Shown here: piece after piece, positions 28,676 to 37,746 of the stretch
How the letters are laid out: each line of letters begins with the position of its first letter
Numbering within the stretch: the first letter of the stretch is position 1
Source of the DNA: Caulobacterales bacterium
Lineage (GTDB): Bacteria; Pseudomonadota; Alphaproteobacteria; Caulobacterales; Caulobacteraceae
Direction: 5' to 3'
NCBI GenBank assembly: GCA_016183935.1
Contig: JACPDR010000009.1
Span: forward strand, 1 to 64,000
Length of the DNA: 64,000 nt
Made by a program: the position numbers and the translations under genes
The notes under the pieces: model-generated
Databases searched by the model: none
Told to the model about the DNA's origin: nothing
The model's input: only the letters and a program-made list of their open reading frames with translations

Positions 28676-29730
28676 TGAGCGGCTTGCTGTTGATATGGTC
28701 GACGTCAGTCGTCCTCGCGGCCGTGGCGCTGATCTGGATGGTCAGCCTGATCGTGGCGCGGAAGTTTAGGGAAGGCGCCGAGACCCGGCGGCGCCACGAT
28801 CTGCGTCTGATTCAGCAGGCCTTCCTCGACATCATGAGCGGTTCCGGCGACGCGATCGGCCGTCTCCAGGGCGTGAAGCGCCGGGCCCGGCTGATGGCCG
28901 AGGCGCTGCTCGAGGTCATCGCTCTGGTTCGGGGCGCCGAGCGGGAACGGCTGATCTCGGCTCTGGCCGCCTTCGGCGTCGACGATATCTTCTGCCGTCG
29001 TTTGTCGCGCGGCTCCGTCGCCGGCCGGATCGCGGCCACGGAGGCCCTGTCCATCTTCGCCGGAGATCATACCCGCGCGGCGTTGCGTCGGGCGCTGGGG
29101 AAGGCCCGCGTGGGGGAGCTCCGCGTCGGCCTGATGCGATCCCTGATCGAGATCGGCGCCCCGCCCGGGCTCCACGAAGTGCTGGCCGATCTCGGCGGCC
29201 GCAGGGCGTCGGACTCCCTCCTTTATCTGCCGCTGATCGCCCGGCTGGTGGCCGACGATCCAATGACCGCCCTGAAGGCGTTCGGCGATCCGAAAGTCAC
29301 CGGCGAAGCGCGGGTGATCCTCGCGGAGGCGCTCGGTGCGAGCGGCGATTACAGGGTGTTGCGGCCGCTCTGCGCCGCGGCGCGGGCGCCCGACATCGAA
29401 CTGCGCATCGCGGCCATTCGGGGGCTTGCCGCGCTGGGCCATCCGGCGGCCGAGCCGACGATCCTGGCCGGTCTCGCAGACGAGGTCTGGATCGTGCGCT
29501 CGGCGTCCTGCGAGGCCGCCGGCCGCATCGGCCTGCGCGCCGCCATTCCCCTGTTGGCGGCGCAACTCGAGGATCCGGTATGGTGGGTCCGGTTCCGGGC
29601 CGGCGAGGCGCTCGCCGCGCTCGGCGACGTCGGGCGGGACCGCTTGCGCGCCCTCGCCGTTTCCGGCGGCGACCTGTCCCGGAGAACCGCCTCGATGGTT
29701 CTGGCGGAACGTGGACTGGTGGTCGCGTGA
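28675..29730 (+). CDS. Membrane-anchored HEAT-repeat protein
   Basis: A 351-residue protein with one N-terminal transmembrane helix (about residues 5-28, LIWSTSVVLAAVALIWMVSLIV) and then helical HEAT/PBS-lyase-type repeats, clearest at 215-340 (IELRIAAIRGLAALGHPAAEPTI..., VWIVRSASCEAAGRIG..., VWWVRFRAGEALAALGDVG). Such repeats are scaffolds for protein contacts. It overlaps both the barrel gene (TGATG) and the glycosyltransferase gene (TGATG), so it is probably made in fixed ratio with them and may couple the synthase to the envelope or to a receiver. Function otherwise unknown. Confidence 0.8.
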   Translation: MSGLLLIWSTSVVLAAVALIWMVSLIVARKFREGAETRRRHDLRLIQQAFLDIMSGSGDAIGRLQGVKRRARLMAEALLEVIALVRGAERERLISALAAFGVDDIFCRRLSRGSVAGRIAATEALSIFAGDHTRAALRRALGKARVGELRVGLMRSLIEIGAPPGLHEVLADLGGRRASDSLLYLPLIARLVADDPMTALKAFGDPKVTGEARVILAEALGASGDYRVLRPLCAAARAPDIELRIAAIRGLAALGHPAAEPTILAGLADEVWIVRSASCEAAGRIGLRAAIPLLAAQLEDPVWWVRFRAGEALAALGDVGRDRLRALAVSGGDLSRRTASMVLAERGLVVA

Positions 29731-31166
29731 TGTCGTCCATCGCCGCAAGCCTGCAGGGTTTGGCGGCCATGCTCGCGCTGTTCGTGATCGGCGTCGGCCT
29801 GCTGCAGAACCTGGTCTATCTGGTGCAACTGGCCCTCGCCGCCGCTGCCCTGGTCGAGAGGCCTCCGACATCCTCAAGCGGCCTGTTGTGGCGCCGGTAC
29901 GCCGACGCGGCCCCGCCGATCGCCTTGCTGGCCCCCGCCTACAACGAGGCGATGACGATCGCCCAAAGCATCCAGTCGCTGCTGTCGCTGCAGTATCCGA
30001 GCTTCGAGGTGATCGTGATCAATGACGGGTCGCGCGACGAGACCCTTCAGGTTCTGATCGACACCTTCGAACTGCGTCCCCTCCAGCGCCACTATGAACT
30101 GGCCATCACCCACCGACCCATACGCGGGGTGTACGGCGCCGCTCACCAGCCCCGTCTGATCGTTGTCGACAAGGAGAACGGCGGCAAGGCGGACGCGCTC
30201 AACGCCGGCATCAACGTCTCGCGCGCGCCCATCTTCTGTTCGATGGACGCCGATTCCCTGCTGGAGCCGGACGCCCTGCTTCGGGCGGTGCGGCCGTTCG
30301 TGGAAGATCCCGAACGCACGGTGGCTGTCGGAGGCACGGTGCGGGTCGCCAACGGTTGCCGGATCGCCTACGGGCGAGTGCTCGATGTGCGGCCGCCCCG
30401 AAATCTGTTGGCGCTGTTGCAGACGGTCGAATACCTGCGCGCCTTCCTGATGGCGCGGCTGGCGTGGAGCCGGATCAACGCCCTGACCATTATTTCCGGC
30501 GCCTTCGGGCTGTTCCGTCGGGCGAGGGTCATCGAGGCGGGCGGCTATACCCAGGGCACCGTCGGCGAGGACATGGAACTGGTGGTCAAGCTCCACCGCC
30601 TGATGCGCGACAAGCGGCTGCCATACCGGATCGCCTTCGTCCCGGAGCCGGTCTGCTGGACCGAAGTGCCGGAGGATTTGCGGGTGCTGGGCCGGCAGCG
30701 GGCCCGCTGGCACCGGGGCGCGCTGGAAACCTTCGAGCGCCACTGGGACGTTCTGTTCAAGCCGCGATACGGGCGGGTGGCCGTGGTCGGCTTTGGCTAC
30801 ATCCTGCTGGTCGATGTGCTGGGGCCCGTGGTGGAGTTGCTCGGTTACCTGTTGATCCCGGCGCTCTGGCTTTCGGGCGTCCTTTCCATCGAATACCTGC
30901 TGGCCTTCCTCGCGGTCAGCTTCACCTTTGGCGTGGTTATCTCGGTGGGGGCGCTGGCGCTGGAGGAATCGGAGCTGCGGCGGTTCCCGCGCGCCCGCGA
31001 TCTGGTGCTGCTGACCCTGGTGGCGGTGCTGGAGAATTTCGGATACCGCCAACTGAACAACCTTTGGCGGCTACGCGGGGTCTGGCAGTATCTGCGTCGA
31101 AGCCAGTCGTGGGGAACCATGACGCGCAAGGGCTTTGCGCCCCCCGCCAAGGGAAAGGCGGCATGA
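29730..31166 (+). CDS. Processive family 2 glycosyltransferase (PgaC/cellulose-synthase-like)
   Basis: A 478-residue inner-membrane polysaccharide synthase. One N-terminal transmembrane region (about 5-40) precedes the GT-A domain with LAPAYNEAMTIAQSI, NDGSRDET, KADALNAG, DAD (173-175), GED (279-281) and QRARW (323-327), the D,D,D,QxxRW set of processive beta-glycosyltransferases. Three C-terminal helices (about 350-420) would form the pore. The sugar cannot be told from sequence. There is no PilZ domain or deacetylase gene nearby, unlike pga or bcs loci. It is flanked by HEAT and kinase genes with overlapping stops and starts. Confidence 0.88.
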   Translation: MSSIAASLQGLAAMLALFVIGVGLLQNLVYLVQLALAAAALVERPPTSSSGLLWRRYADAAPPIALLAPAYNEAMTIAQSIQSLLSLQYPSFEVIVINDGSRDETLQVLIDTFELRPLQRHYELAITHRPIRGVYGAAHQPRLIVVDKENGGKADALNAGINVSRAPIFCSMDADSLLEPDALLRAVRPFVEDPERTVAVGGTVRVANGCRIAYGRVLDVRPPRNLLALLQTVEYLRAFLMARLAWSRINALTIISGAFGLFRRARVIEAGGYTQGTVGEDMELVVKLHRLMRDKRLPYRIAFVPEPVCWTEVPEDLRVLGRQRARWHRGALETFERHWDVLFKPRYGRVAVVGFGYILLVDVLGPVVELLGYLLIPALWLSGVLSIEYLLAFLAVSFTFGVVISVGALALEESELRRFPRARDLVLLTLVAVLENFGYRQLNNLWRLRGVWQYLRRSQSWGTMTRKGFAPPAKGKAA

Positions 31167-33163
31167 CCAACGACGCATCTGGCAAGGCGGAGAATGAGCG
31201 GCTCGAGGCGCTGCGGGCGCTCCGCATACTCGACACGCCGCCTGAGCCGCGCTTCGACCGGCTGACGCGGCTGGCGACCAGCCTTTTCCAGACCCCCACG
31301 GCGCTGGTCTCGTTGATTGATCGGGACAGGCAGTGGTTCAAGTCCCGTCAGGGGATGGACCTGACGGAAACGGGCCGGGGGGACGCCTTCTGCACTCATG
31401 CGATCCAGTCGCCCCCCGGCGGCGTGATGGTCGTCCCTGACGCCTCTAAGGACCCTCGCTTCGCCGACAATCCACTGGTGACGGCTCCCGGCGGGATTCG
31501 GTTCTATGCGGGGGCCGTCCTGACCACCTCCTCCGGCCACAACCTCGGAACCCTGTGCATCATTGACCGGGCGCCGAGGACCTTGAGCGAAGCCGATGCG
31601 CAGCGGCTGCGCGAGCTGGCCGACCTCGTAACCGAACAGATCGAACTGACCGCCGAACGGAACGCGGCCGAGGAAAGGCGACGCCTGCTGGACCTGGTCG
31701 AGGCCGTCTCAAGAGTCGGGCACTGGCGGCTGCAGGCCGACACCGGGGAAATCGCCTGGTCCGACGAGGTCTATCGCATCTACGGTTTTTCTCCCGATGA
31801 GCCACTGTCGCGCGACGCGATCTCCGCCGTCTACACCTCGGAAGACCGGGCCGAGCGTGACGCCATGATGCGGCGAGTGATCGAGGACGGCAGTCAGGAG
31901 GAGTTCGAGGCCACCATTCTTCGGCCCGACGGCGAGCGCCGTCGGGTGGTGGCGAGCGCCCTGCGGCAACTGGACAAGGACGGTCGGGTCGATGCGGTGT
32001 TCGGGGTCGTCCAGGACATAACCGACCGCCACACGGCGATGGACCGGGTGCGACGCAGCGAGGCGCGCTATCGGCTGCTGGCGGATCAGATGGACGACGT
32101 CGTGACGCGGCTCAGGCCGGACGGCCGCAGCAGCTACATTTCTCCCGCGGTCAGGTCGCTGCTCGGATACACGCCCGCGGAAATGGCGGGCCGGCCGGCG
32201 CAGGATTTCGTACACCCGGACGATCGCGGCGAACTGCTTGAGGTCTTTCGGAAGCTGACGCGCGGCTTGCGCCGGCGCACCCTGCAGCAACGGGCTCTCC
32301 GCAAGGACGGAACGGCGGTGTGGGTCGAGACCAGCTTCCAGGCGGTGATCGACGCGGTCGGCGAGACGGTCGAGATCATCGCGGTGATCCGCGACATCTC
32401 CGAGCGGCGCCGGCTGGAGGAAGACCTTCGCCAGGCGCGGGACCGGGCCGAGGCGGCGTCCGACTCCAAGTCGCGCTTCCTGTCCAACATGAGCCATGAG
32501 CTGAGGACGCCGCTGACCAGCGTCATCGGCTTCTCGCGGATACTGCAGGCCAGCGAGGGGCTCGGGCCGCTGGAGCGGCAGTGCGCCGACCGGATCCATC
32601 TTTCCGGAGAGGTCCTGCTGGCGGTGATCAACGACATCCTCGACTATTCGAAACTGGAAGCGGGAGCCGTCGATCTGGAGCGGCGGCCGTTCGAAGTGCG
32701 GGCCGTGCTGCGCGAGGCGTCGGAGATCGTCCTCGGGCAGCTGGAGGAGAAGGGGCTTCGGTATACCCAGGATGTGGCCGAGGCCGTGCCGCGAACCCTG
32801 CTCGGCGACCCGGGCCGCATACGGCAGATATTGCTGAACTTCCTCGGGAACGCCGTGAAGTTCACCCAAATCGGGGGCGTGAGCGTCGGGATTGGCGCAT
32901 CGCCCCTTCCGGATGATCGGATTCAGGTCCGCATCGCCGTTTCGGACACTGGGGTGGGTGTGGAGCCGGAGGCTGCGAAAGCCCTGTTCGAGCGGTTCGT
33001 CCAGGCGGATCAGTCGACCAGCCGCCGCTTCGGCGGCACAGGCCTGGGCCTGGCGATTTCAAAGGAACTGGTTGAGCTCATGGGCGGTCGGGTCGGCGTC
33101 GAAAGCATACCCGGCCAGGGATCGACCTTCTGGTTCGAGGTTCCGCTCGGACGCGTGGAGTGA
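31163..33163 (+). CDS. GAF-PAS-PAS sensor histidine kinase
   Basis: A 666-residue soluble kinase. GAF-like domain at about 10-165 (RFDRLTRLATSLFQTPTALV, DAFCTHAI, GTLCIID), PAS domains with PAC segments at about 175-295 and 300-425, HisKA with H445 (NMSHELRTP) and HATPase (NFLGNAVKF, SDTGVG, FGGTGLGLAI). It lacks a receiver; the receiver and Hpt are encoded separately just downstream. No transmembrane helix, so it senses a cytoplasmic cue (redox, light or small ligand). The start ATG 31163 overlaps the glycosyltransferase stop. Confidence 0.9.
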   Translation: MTNDASGKAENERLEALRALRILDTPPEPRFDRLTRLATSLFQTPTALVSLIDRDRQWFKSRQGMDLTETGRGDAFCTHAIQSPPGGVMVVPDASKDPRFADNPLVTAPGGIRFYAGAVLTTSSGHNLGTLCIIDRAPRTLSEADAQRLRELADLVTEQIELTAERNAAEERRRLLDLVEAVSRVGHWRLQADTGEIAWSDEVYRIYGFSPDEPLSRDAISAVYTSEDRAERDAMMRRVIEDGSQEEFEATILRPDGERRRVVASALRQLDKDGRVDAVFGVVQDITDRHTAMDRVRRSEARYRLLADQMDDVVTRLRPDGRSSYISPAVRSLLGYTPAEMAGRPAQDFVHPDDRGELLEVFRKLTRGLRRRTLQQRALRKDGTAVWVETSFQAVIDAVGETVEIIAVIRDISERRRLEEDLRQARDRAEAASDSKSRFLSNMSHELRTPLTSVIGFSRILQASEGLGPLERQCADRIHLSGEVLLAVINDILDYSKLEAGAVDLERRPFEVRAVLREASEIVLGQLEEKGLRYTQDVAEAVPRTLLGDPGRIRQILLNFLGNAVKFTQIGGVSVGIGASPLPDDRIQVRIAVSDTGVGVEPEAAKALFERFVQADQSTSRRFGGTGLGLAISKELVELMGGRVGVESIPGQGSTFWFEVPLGRVE

Positions 33164-33165
33164 CG

Positions 33166-33555
33166 ATGGCTGGATTTTGCATTCTTCACGTCGACGATGA
33201 CGAGAACATCCGTGTTCTTACCGCGTTGGCGTTCACCCTCTCCGGCGGCGGGGAGGTTCGCTCCGCGGCATCCGGGGCCGAGGCCCTGGAGGTGCTGGCT
33301 GCGGGACTGGAGCCGGATCTGATTCTGCTGGACGTGATGATGCCCGACATGGACGGCCCCGCCGTTCTGGCCCGCGTGCGCGAACTGCCGGATCACCGGA
33401 ACACGCCCGTCATCTTCATGACCGCGCAGACGCAGGACCACGAGCGCGCGGGGCTCATGGCCTTGGGCGCCTCGGGCGTTGTGATCAAGCCGTTCGACCC
33501 CATGACGTTGGGCCAGCAGGTTCGCGCTCTCATGGAGGAGCGCGCCGGTGACTGA
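33166..33555 (+). CDS. Single-domain response regulator
   Basis: A 129-residue receiver with acidic residues at D10-D12, phospho-acceptor D56 (LILLDVMMP), T86 and K108 (VVIKPF). No output domain. It probably takes phosphate from the upstream kinase and passes it to the Hpt protein encoded next (8-nt overlap). ATG 33166 is placed 5 nt after GGAG; GTG 33160 overlapping the kinase stop is the alternative. Confidence 0.85.
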   Translation: MAGFCILHVDDDENIRVLTALAFTLSGGGEVRSAASGAEALEVLAAGLEPDLILLDVMMPDMDGPAVLARVRELPDHRNTPVIFMTAQTQDHERAGLMALGASGVVIKPFDPMTLGQQVRALMEERAGD

Positions 33556-33814
33556 CGCGATCGAGCTTCTGCGCGCCCGGTTCCTCGAGCGGTGCCGGAC
33601 CGATCTGGAACAACTCGGGGGACTCGAGCCTGACCACCCGGATGTCGGAATGATCGCCCATCGCCTCGCGGGGGCGGCCGGGTCGTTCGGCTATCCGGAG
33701 ATCAGTGAGGCCGCCGCCGTGGTCGACGACCGGGCGCGATATGGTCCCACGCCCTCGTCGGCGGACGTCCATGCGATGGCGCGAGCCATGGAAAAGGCCC
33801 TGGCGTCGGGGTGA
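33548..33814 (+). CDS. Hpt phosphotransfer protein
   Basis: An 88-residue protein with the Hpt signature around H38 (IAHRLAGAAGSFGYPE) in a helical bundle. It would shuttle phosphate between the kinase-linked receiver and the receiver at the head of the operon. GTG 33548 lies inside the previous gene. It is the last gene of the plus-strand operon; the next gene (DUF427) converges on it. Confidence 0.85.
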   Translation: MTDAIELLRARFLERCRTDLEQLGGLEPDHPDVGMIAHRLAGAAGSFGYPEISEAAAVVDDRARYGPTPSSADVHAMARAMEKALASG

Positions 33815-33886
33815 CCCTCATACGCGGCCTGCGGTGATTCAGCGGACCCGCGCTTCCACAAGTCCATCCAGGACGATCTCCCGCAG

Positions 33887-34258
33887 TCACCGCGCCTGGA
33901 CGTCGACGCGATCGGGGAAGAAGGCGATATGGCCGGCGATCTCATCGACGGCCGGGTAGGGCGTTTCATAGGACCACGCGGCGTCCGCATAGGTCTCGCC
34001 GGCGAGGGTGATGCTGAAATAGGTCGCATCGCCCTTGTAGGGACAGTGGCTGCGCGTCGCTGTCCTGGTCAGCAGAGCCATGTCGAGGTCACCGCGCGGA
34101 ATGTAGGGAACGGGTGGATATCTGGCCTCGTGCAGGATCAAGGCCTGGTGGCTCTCGCCAATCTGGCGGTCGCCGGCCCTGATCACGATCGGAGAGGCGC
34201 TGCGCACGAGGCTTATCGGATGGTCCGCCCCCGGGACTTTCATTCGAGGGTCGGTCAT
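33887..34258 (-). CDS. DUF427-family protein
   Basis: A 123-residue protein with the family pattern: short N-terminus, VRIRAGDRQIGES-like strand, HEARYPPVPYIPRGDLDM, the SHCPYKGDATYFS signature and a C-terminal IAFFPDRVDV. DUF427 proteins are small single-domain proteins of unknown enzymatic role, widespread in proteobacteria and actinobacteria. The gene stands alone on the minus strand before a Gre-like gene; the 80-bp gap to 34341 shows no obvious signal. Confidence 0.85.
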   Translation of the reverse strand: MTDPRMKVPGADHPISLVRSASPIVIRAGDRQIGESHQALILHEARYPPVPYIPRGDLDMALLTRTATRSHCPYKGDATYFSITLAGETYADAAWSYETPYPAVDEIAGHIAFFPDRVDVQAR

Positions 34259-34340
34259 GGGCTTTCTCCATCGGCGGCCCCCGGGCCATTGAGGCAGGGT
34301 CGGTCCGCGTTTCCAGAAGATCGGCAGCCGGAGGGGCGCT

Positions 34341-34784
34341 CTACTGGATGTCCTCGATCACCAGCGAACGGCCGTTGAACTCAAAGCGCTCGCCGGCCAT
34401 ACGATCGGCGATCGCCTCGTAGATCGGCGCCTCGGTCGAGATGCCCATCAGCTCGACGCCCGCGCAGTCGAAGGCCCGGGTCGCCACGGCGACGACGAAG
34501 GAGCGACCGCCAAAACGGACTACTGCGCCTTCCTCGACCTTCTGCTTGGGACCGAAATCGATCGCTCCGATCTTCGCCAGCTTGTCGGTGTGGAGATGCA
34601 CGGGCGCGTCGAGCGCTTCGGAGAGATCGCTGGCCAGCTCGGCTTGGGCCTGGGTCTGGTTGTCGATGGTGTCGCTACGGTCGACGCGCGCCGCCGCGAC
34701 ATAGTCCCGATAGGCCTCGCGCGCAGCCTCGAGGTCATGCGCCTCCAGCGACAGCAACCGGTTCCTGATGATGCTCTTGTCCAT
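34341..34784 (-). CDS. GreA/GreB C-terminal-domain-like protein
   Basis: A 147-residue protein. A helical N-terminus (1-55) is followed by a beta-rich part (about 75-147): VVRFGGRSFVVAVATRAF, ISTEAPIYEAIADRMAGERFEFNGR. This resembles the C-terminal domain of transcript-cleavage factors GreA/GreB (ISPESPLGRALLGKKVGD type). The usual Gre coiled coil is not obvious, so it may bind RNA polymerase in another way (inference). The upstream neighbour on the same strand ends 23 bp away. Confidence 0.55.
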   Translation of the reverse strand: MDKSIIRNRLLSLEAHDLEAAREAYRDYVAAARVDRSDTIDNQTQAQAELASDLSEALDAPVHLHTDKLAKIGAIDFGPKQKVEEGAVVRFGGRSFVVAVATRAFDCAGVELMGISTEAPIYEAIADRMAGERFEFNGRSLVIEDIQ

Positions 34785-34807
34785 GGGATCTCACGGCCTC
34801 GTGTGCG

Positions 34808-35371
34808 TCAGTTGTTGTCGGCGATCTCGGCGGACCGGTAGGGTGTCCGCACCAGCCGATCGTCTCTCAGGATCGCCGTGGCCAGCCAGACATAGGTCTG
34901 CTCGGCGGTGTCGAAACCAAGCATCGAGAAGCTCTCACCGAAGGGGCACTCCGGGAAGTCGGGATAGTCGAGACGCAGCACATAGCGGTCCGGATCGACG
35001 TTGAACTCGCTTCGGCCGACTTTCCGCATGCCGTACTTCATCGGCACGTCGTCCGCGCCCTGGCGTAGCTGGGCGGGCGGGGCGTGCGACGCCAGTGCGG
35101 TGGGGCCGTCGGCGCCGAACACGTCGAAGGCGTCGATCAGCAGGCCCTTCGTGCCATGGGTCGCCTCCGAGATCGCATAGAGGTTGGAGGCGTCGCCGTA
35201 TTCGCCGTCATCGAACCGGAAGCGGGCGTCGATCTGCACGTCGCCGAGGTGAAGGTCACGGCCGACGGTGACGTCGCGCAGGCCGCGGTCGGTGACGTGA
35301 TAGTCGTGGTTATAGCCCTTGGCCTCGAAGGCGCGGGCTGCGTCGACGATATCAGTGTAGGCGGCCGTCAT
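34808..35371 (-). CDS. Hypothetical protein, N-terminal region like small phosphoribosylpyrophosphate-synthetase-annotated proteins
   Basis: A 187-residue soluble protein. Residues 5-95 (AFEAKGYNHDYHVTDRGL, FRFDDGEYGDASNLYAISE, GTKGLLIDAFDVFGAD) resemble a short family often annotated phosphoribosylpyrophosphate synthetase in Bacteroidetes, although that catalytic name is doubtful. Residues 100-187 are unfamiliar. ATG 35371 follows a GGGAG site; a much longer frame upstream (to 35815) overlaps the divergent reductase gene and is not credible. Divergent from the MerA-like gene with a 178-bp gap. Confidence 0.55.
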   Translation of the reverse strand: MTAAYTDIVDAARAFEAKGYNHDYHVTDRGLRDVTVGRDLHLGDVQIDARFRFDDGEYGDASNLYAISEATHGTKGLLIDAFDVFGADGPTALASHAPPAQLRQGADDVPMKYGMRKVGRSEFNVDPDRYVLRLDYPDFPECPFGESFSMLGFDTAEQTYVWLATAILRDDRLVRTPYRSAEIADNN

Positions 35372-35549
35372 CCGTTGCTCCCGGGGCGATGCGCCGGCGG
35401 ACCACACCGGCGCCGGCCACCATATCCGTTTGGCCCCGGCTGATCCCTCATGCATTCCATAACCAGCAGTGTTCGCCGAGAGGCCTGGGGCGCTTTGCCA
35501 GCGGGGACCCTCCCGGTCCAGGGTGGGGGCGGGCGGCAGGGGAGGGACC

Positions 35550-36947
35550 ATGACCGAGGCGTTCGACGCGATCATCATCGGAGCGGGGCAGGCCGGTCCG
35601 TTCCTGGCCGAGCGCCTGACCCAGGCCGGCCAGAGCGTGGCGATCATCGAGCGCGACCGGTTCGGGGGCACGTGCGTCAACACCGGCTGCATGCCGACCA
35701 AGACCCTGGTGGCGAGCGCGCGGGCCGCCCATGTGGTGCGCCATGCCGACCGATGGGGTGTTCGGACCCCTGCCATGAGCGTCGACATGGTCGCGGTGAA
35801 GGCCAGGGCCGACAAGGTGATTCACGACGCGCGCACCGGCCTGGAGACCTGGCTGGGAGGAATGCCCGGATGCACGGTCATCCAGGGCCACGCCCGTTTC
35901 ACGGCGCCGCGCACCGTCGCCGTCGGCGACCGGGTCCTGGAAGGCGGGCGCATCTTCATCAACGTCGGCGGCCGGGCGGCTGTCCCGGACATGCGGGGGG
36001 TCGACGCCGTTCCGGTGCTCACCAACGCCTCGATCCTCAAGCTCGACCGGGTCCCCCGCCATCTGGTGGTGATCGGCGGAAGCTACGTCGGCCTGGAGTT
36101 CGCCCAGATATACCGCCGTTTCGGCGCCGAGGTGACGGTGGTGGAAAAGGGCGAGCGCCTGATCGCCAGGGAGGATCCCGAGGTCTCCCGAGCCGTGCGC
36201 GAGATCCTCGAAGGCGAGGGGATCGTGGTGCGCACCCGGGCCGAGTGCATCCGCTTCAGGCCGCGCGGGGACGAGATCGAGGTCGGCGTCAGCTGCGTCG
36301 ACGGAGAACCCGCGGTGGTCGGCTCCCACGCCCTGCTGGCGGTGGGGCGACGTCTCAACACCGATGATCTAGGCCTGGAGACGGCGGGCGTGGAGATGGA
36401 TGAGCGCGGCGCCATCGTCGTCGACGATATGCTGCGGACGACGGCGGAGGGCGTGTGGGCGCTCGGGGAGTGCAACGGACGCGGCGCCTTCACCCATACC
36501 GCCTTCAACGATTTCGAGATCGTGGCCGTCAATCTGCTCGAAGGAGGCGCGGGGCGGGTCAGCGATCGTGTCCCCGCCTACGCCCTCTACATCGATCCGC
36601 CGCTTGGGCGCGCCGGCCTCACCGAGACCGAGGCGCGCGCCGCGGGCAAGCGGATACGCACCGGTCTGCGCCCCATGACCCGGGTGAGCCGCGCCGTCGA
36701 GCGCGGAGAGACCACCGGCTTCCTCAAGGTGGTGGTCGACGCCGACACCGATCAGGTTCTCGGGGCCGCCATCCTGGGGGTCGAGGGCGACGAGGCCATC
36801 CACGCCATCATCGAAGGCATGAGTCTGGGGGCGACGGCCTCGACGATGAAATCGATCATGCACGTCCATCCGACCGTCTCGGAACTGATCCCGACCGTGT
36901 TTGGCGAGCTGGGCGACGCCGTTGGCGCGACCAGGCCGCCACCGTAG
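35550..36947 (+). CDS. Pyridine nucleotide-disulfide oxidoreductase (MerA/Lpd-like)
   Basis: A 465-residue FAD flavoprotein. FAD motif IIGAGQAGPFLAERL (9-23), redox disulfide GGTCVNTGCMPTKTL (C42, C47), NAD(P) motif VIGGSYVGLEFAQ, and the dimer-interface HVHPTVSE with the catalytic His. It lacks the N-terminal HMA domain and the C-terminal Cys pair of mercuric reductases, and no mer genes are near, so it is more likely a general disulfide reductase or dihydrolipoamide-like enzyme. The start ATG 35550 has GGAGGGACC upstream. Confidence 0.85.
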   Translation: MTEAFDAIIIGAGQAGPFLAERLTQAGQSVAIIERDRFGGTCVNTGCMPTKTLVASARAAHVVRHADRWGVRTPAMSVDMVAVKARADKVIHDARTGLETWLGGMPGCTVIQGHARFTAPRTVAVGDRVLEGGRIFINVGGRAAVPDMRGVDAVPVLTNASILKLDRVPRHLVVIGGSYVGLEFAQIYRRFGAEVTVVEKGERLIAREDPEVSRAVREILEGEGIVVRTRAECIRFRPRGDEIEVGVSCVDGEPAVVGSHALLAVGRRLNTDDLGLETAGVEMDERGAIVVDDMLRTTAEGVWALGECNGRGAFTHTAFNDFEIVAVNLLEGGAGRVSDRVPAYALYIDPPLGRAGLTETEARAAGKRIRTGLRPMTRVSRAVERGETTGFLKVVVDADTDQVLGAAILGVEGDEAIHAIIEGMSLGATASTMKSIMHVHPTVSELIPTVFGELGDAVGATRPPP

Positions 36948-36990
36948 CGTCGGCTATCGGCGCCCTTGCTCTTCGGGCACGACCCCCGAT

Positions 36991-37746
36991 CTAGTCCGGC
37001 GCGATATTGGGAACGGGCAGGGTCAGCACCCGCGCCGCGGCCCGGATCGTCTGGCACACGGCGTCCGGCTGACTGAGCGGCAGGGCGTGGGACGCGCCCT
37101 TCACGACCCGGACCTCGGCAGCCCCGGCCCGGCGGGCCTGGAAGGCGTGCAGCGCCGGCGGAATGCTCTCGTCGGCGTCACCATAGACGAACCAGTTCGG
37201 CAGACGCCGCCAGGCCGGATCGCCCGATGGGCCGGTCAGTGCGGCGCTGTGGGCCGGTCGCTGGCGCGCCGCCAGGCGCCTTGCGACCGGTTCGGGCAGG
37301 TCGGCCGCAAGGACCTCGTGAAAGCGGTCGGGGCGGACATAGAGGTCGGTCCCGCCCTCGGCGAGCTGCGCGGGGACGAGCGCATCCTCAAGCCGGCTGC
37401 CCGGGAAGCGCGCGAGCAAGCCGGCGACGTTCTCCCGATGATCGGGGGCCAGCGCCGAGACATAGACCAGGGCCTTCACGTCGTCGGTGACGCAGCCCGC
37501 ATTGGTGATCGCGACGCCGCCCCACGAATGACCGACGAGGATCACCGGGCCCTCGGTTATGCGCAGCAGGCCAACGAGCGAGGCGTTGTCAGTCTCGACA
37601 CCGCGCACCGGGTTGGCCGCGACCACCAGCGTGTAGTCGTCGGACAGCCGTTCGACCACGGGATCCCAGACCGAGCCGTCCTCGAACGCGCCGTGGACCA
37701 GCACCACGGTCGGCTTGTTGTCGGTGTCGCGCTCCGCAAGGGTCAT
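36991..37746 (-). CDS. Alpha/beta hydrolase
   Basis: A 251-residue hydrolase with VVLVHGAFEDGSVWDPV (oxyanion HG), nucleophile elbow VGHSWGG (Ser at about 94), Asp in YGDADESIP and His in GASHALPLSQPD. This type is usually an esterase or lactonase with unknown substrate. It overlaps the upstream DUF1003 gene by 4 nt (both minus), and converges on the reductase gene at 36947. No signal peptide, so it is cytoplasmic. Confidence 0.8.
   Translation of the reverse strand: MTLAERDTDNKPTVVLVHGAFEDGSVWDPVVERLSDDYTLVVAANPVRGVETDNASLVGLLRITEGPVILVGHSWGGVAITNAGCVTDDVKALVYVSALAPDHRENVAGLLARFPGSRLEDALVPAQLAEGGTDLYVRPDRFHEVLAADLPEPVARRLAARQRPAHSAALTGPSGDPAWRRLPNWFVYGDADESIPPALHAFQARRAGAAEVRVVKGASHALPLSQPDAVCQTIRAAARVLTLPVPNIAPD

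Noticed and set aside
35372..35815. Extended N-terminus for the 34808-35371 gene
   Set aside because: The extension overlaps the divergent reductase gene on the other strand and has no coding signature; a GGGAG site supports ATG 35371.
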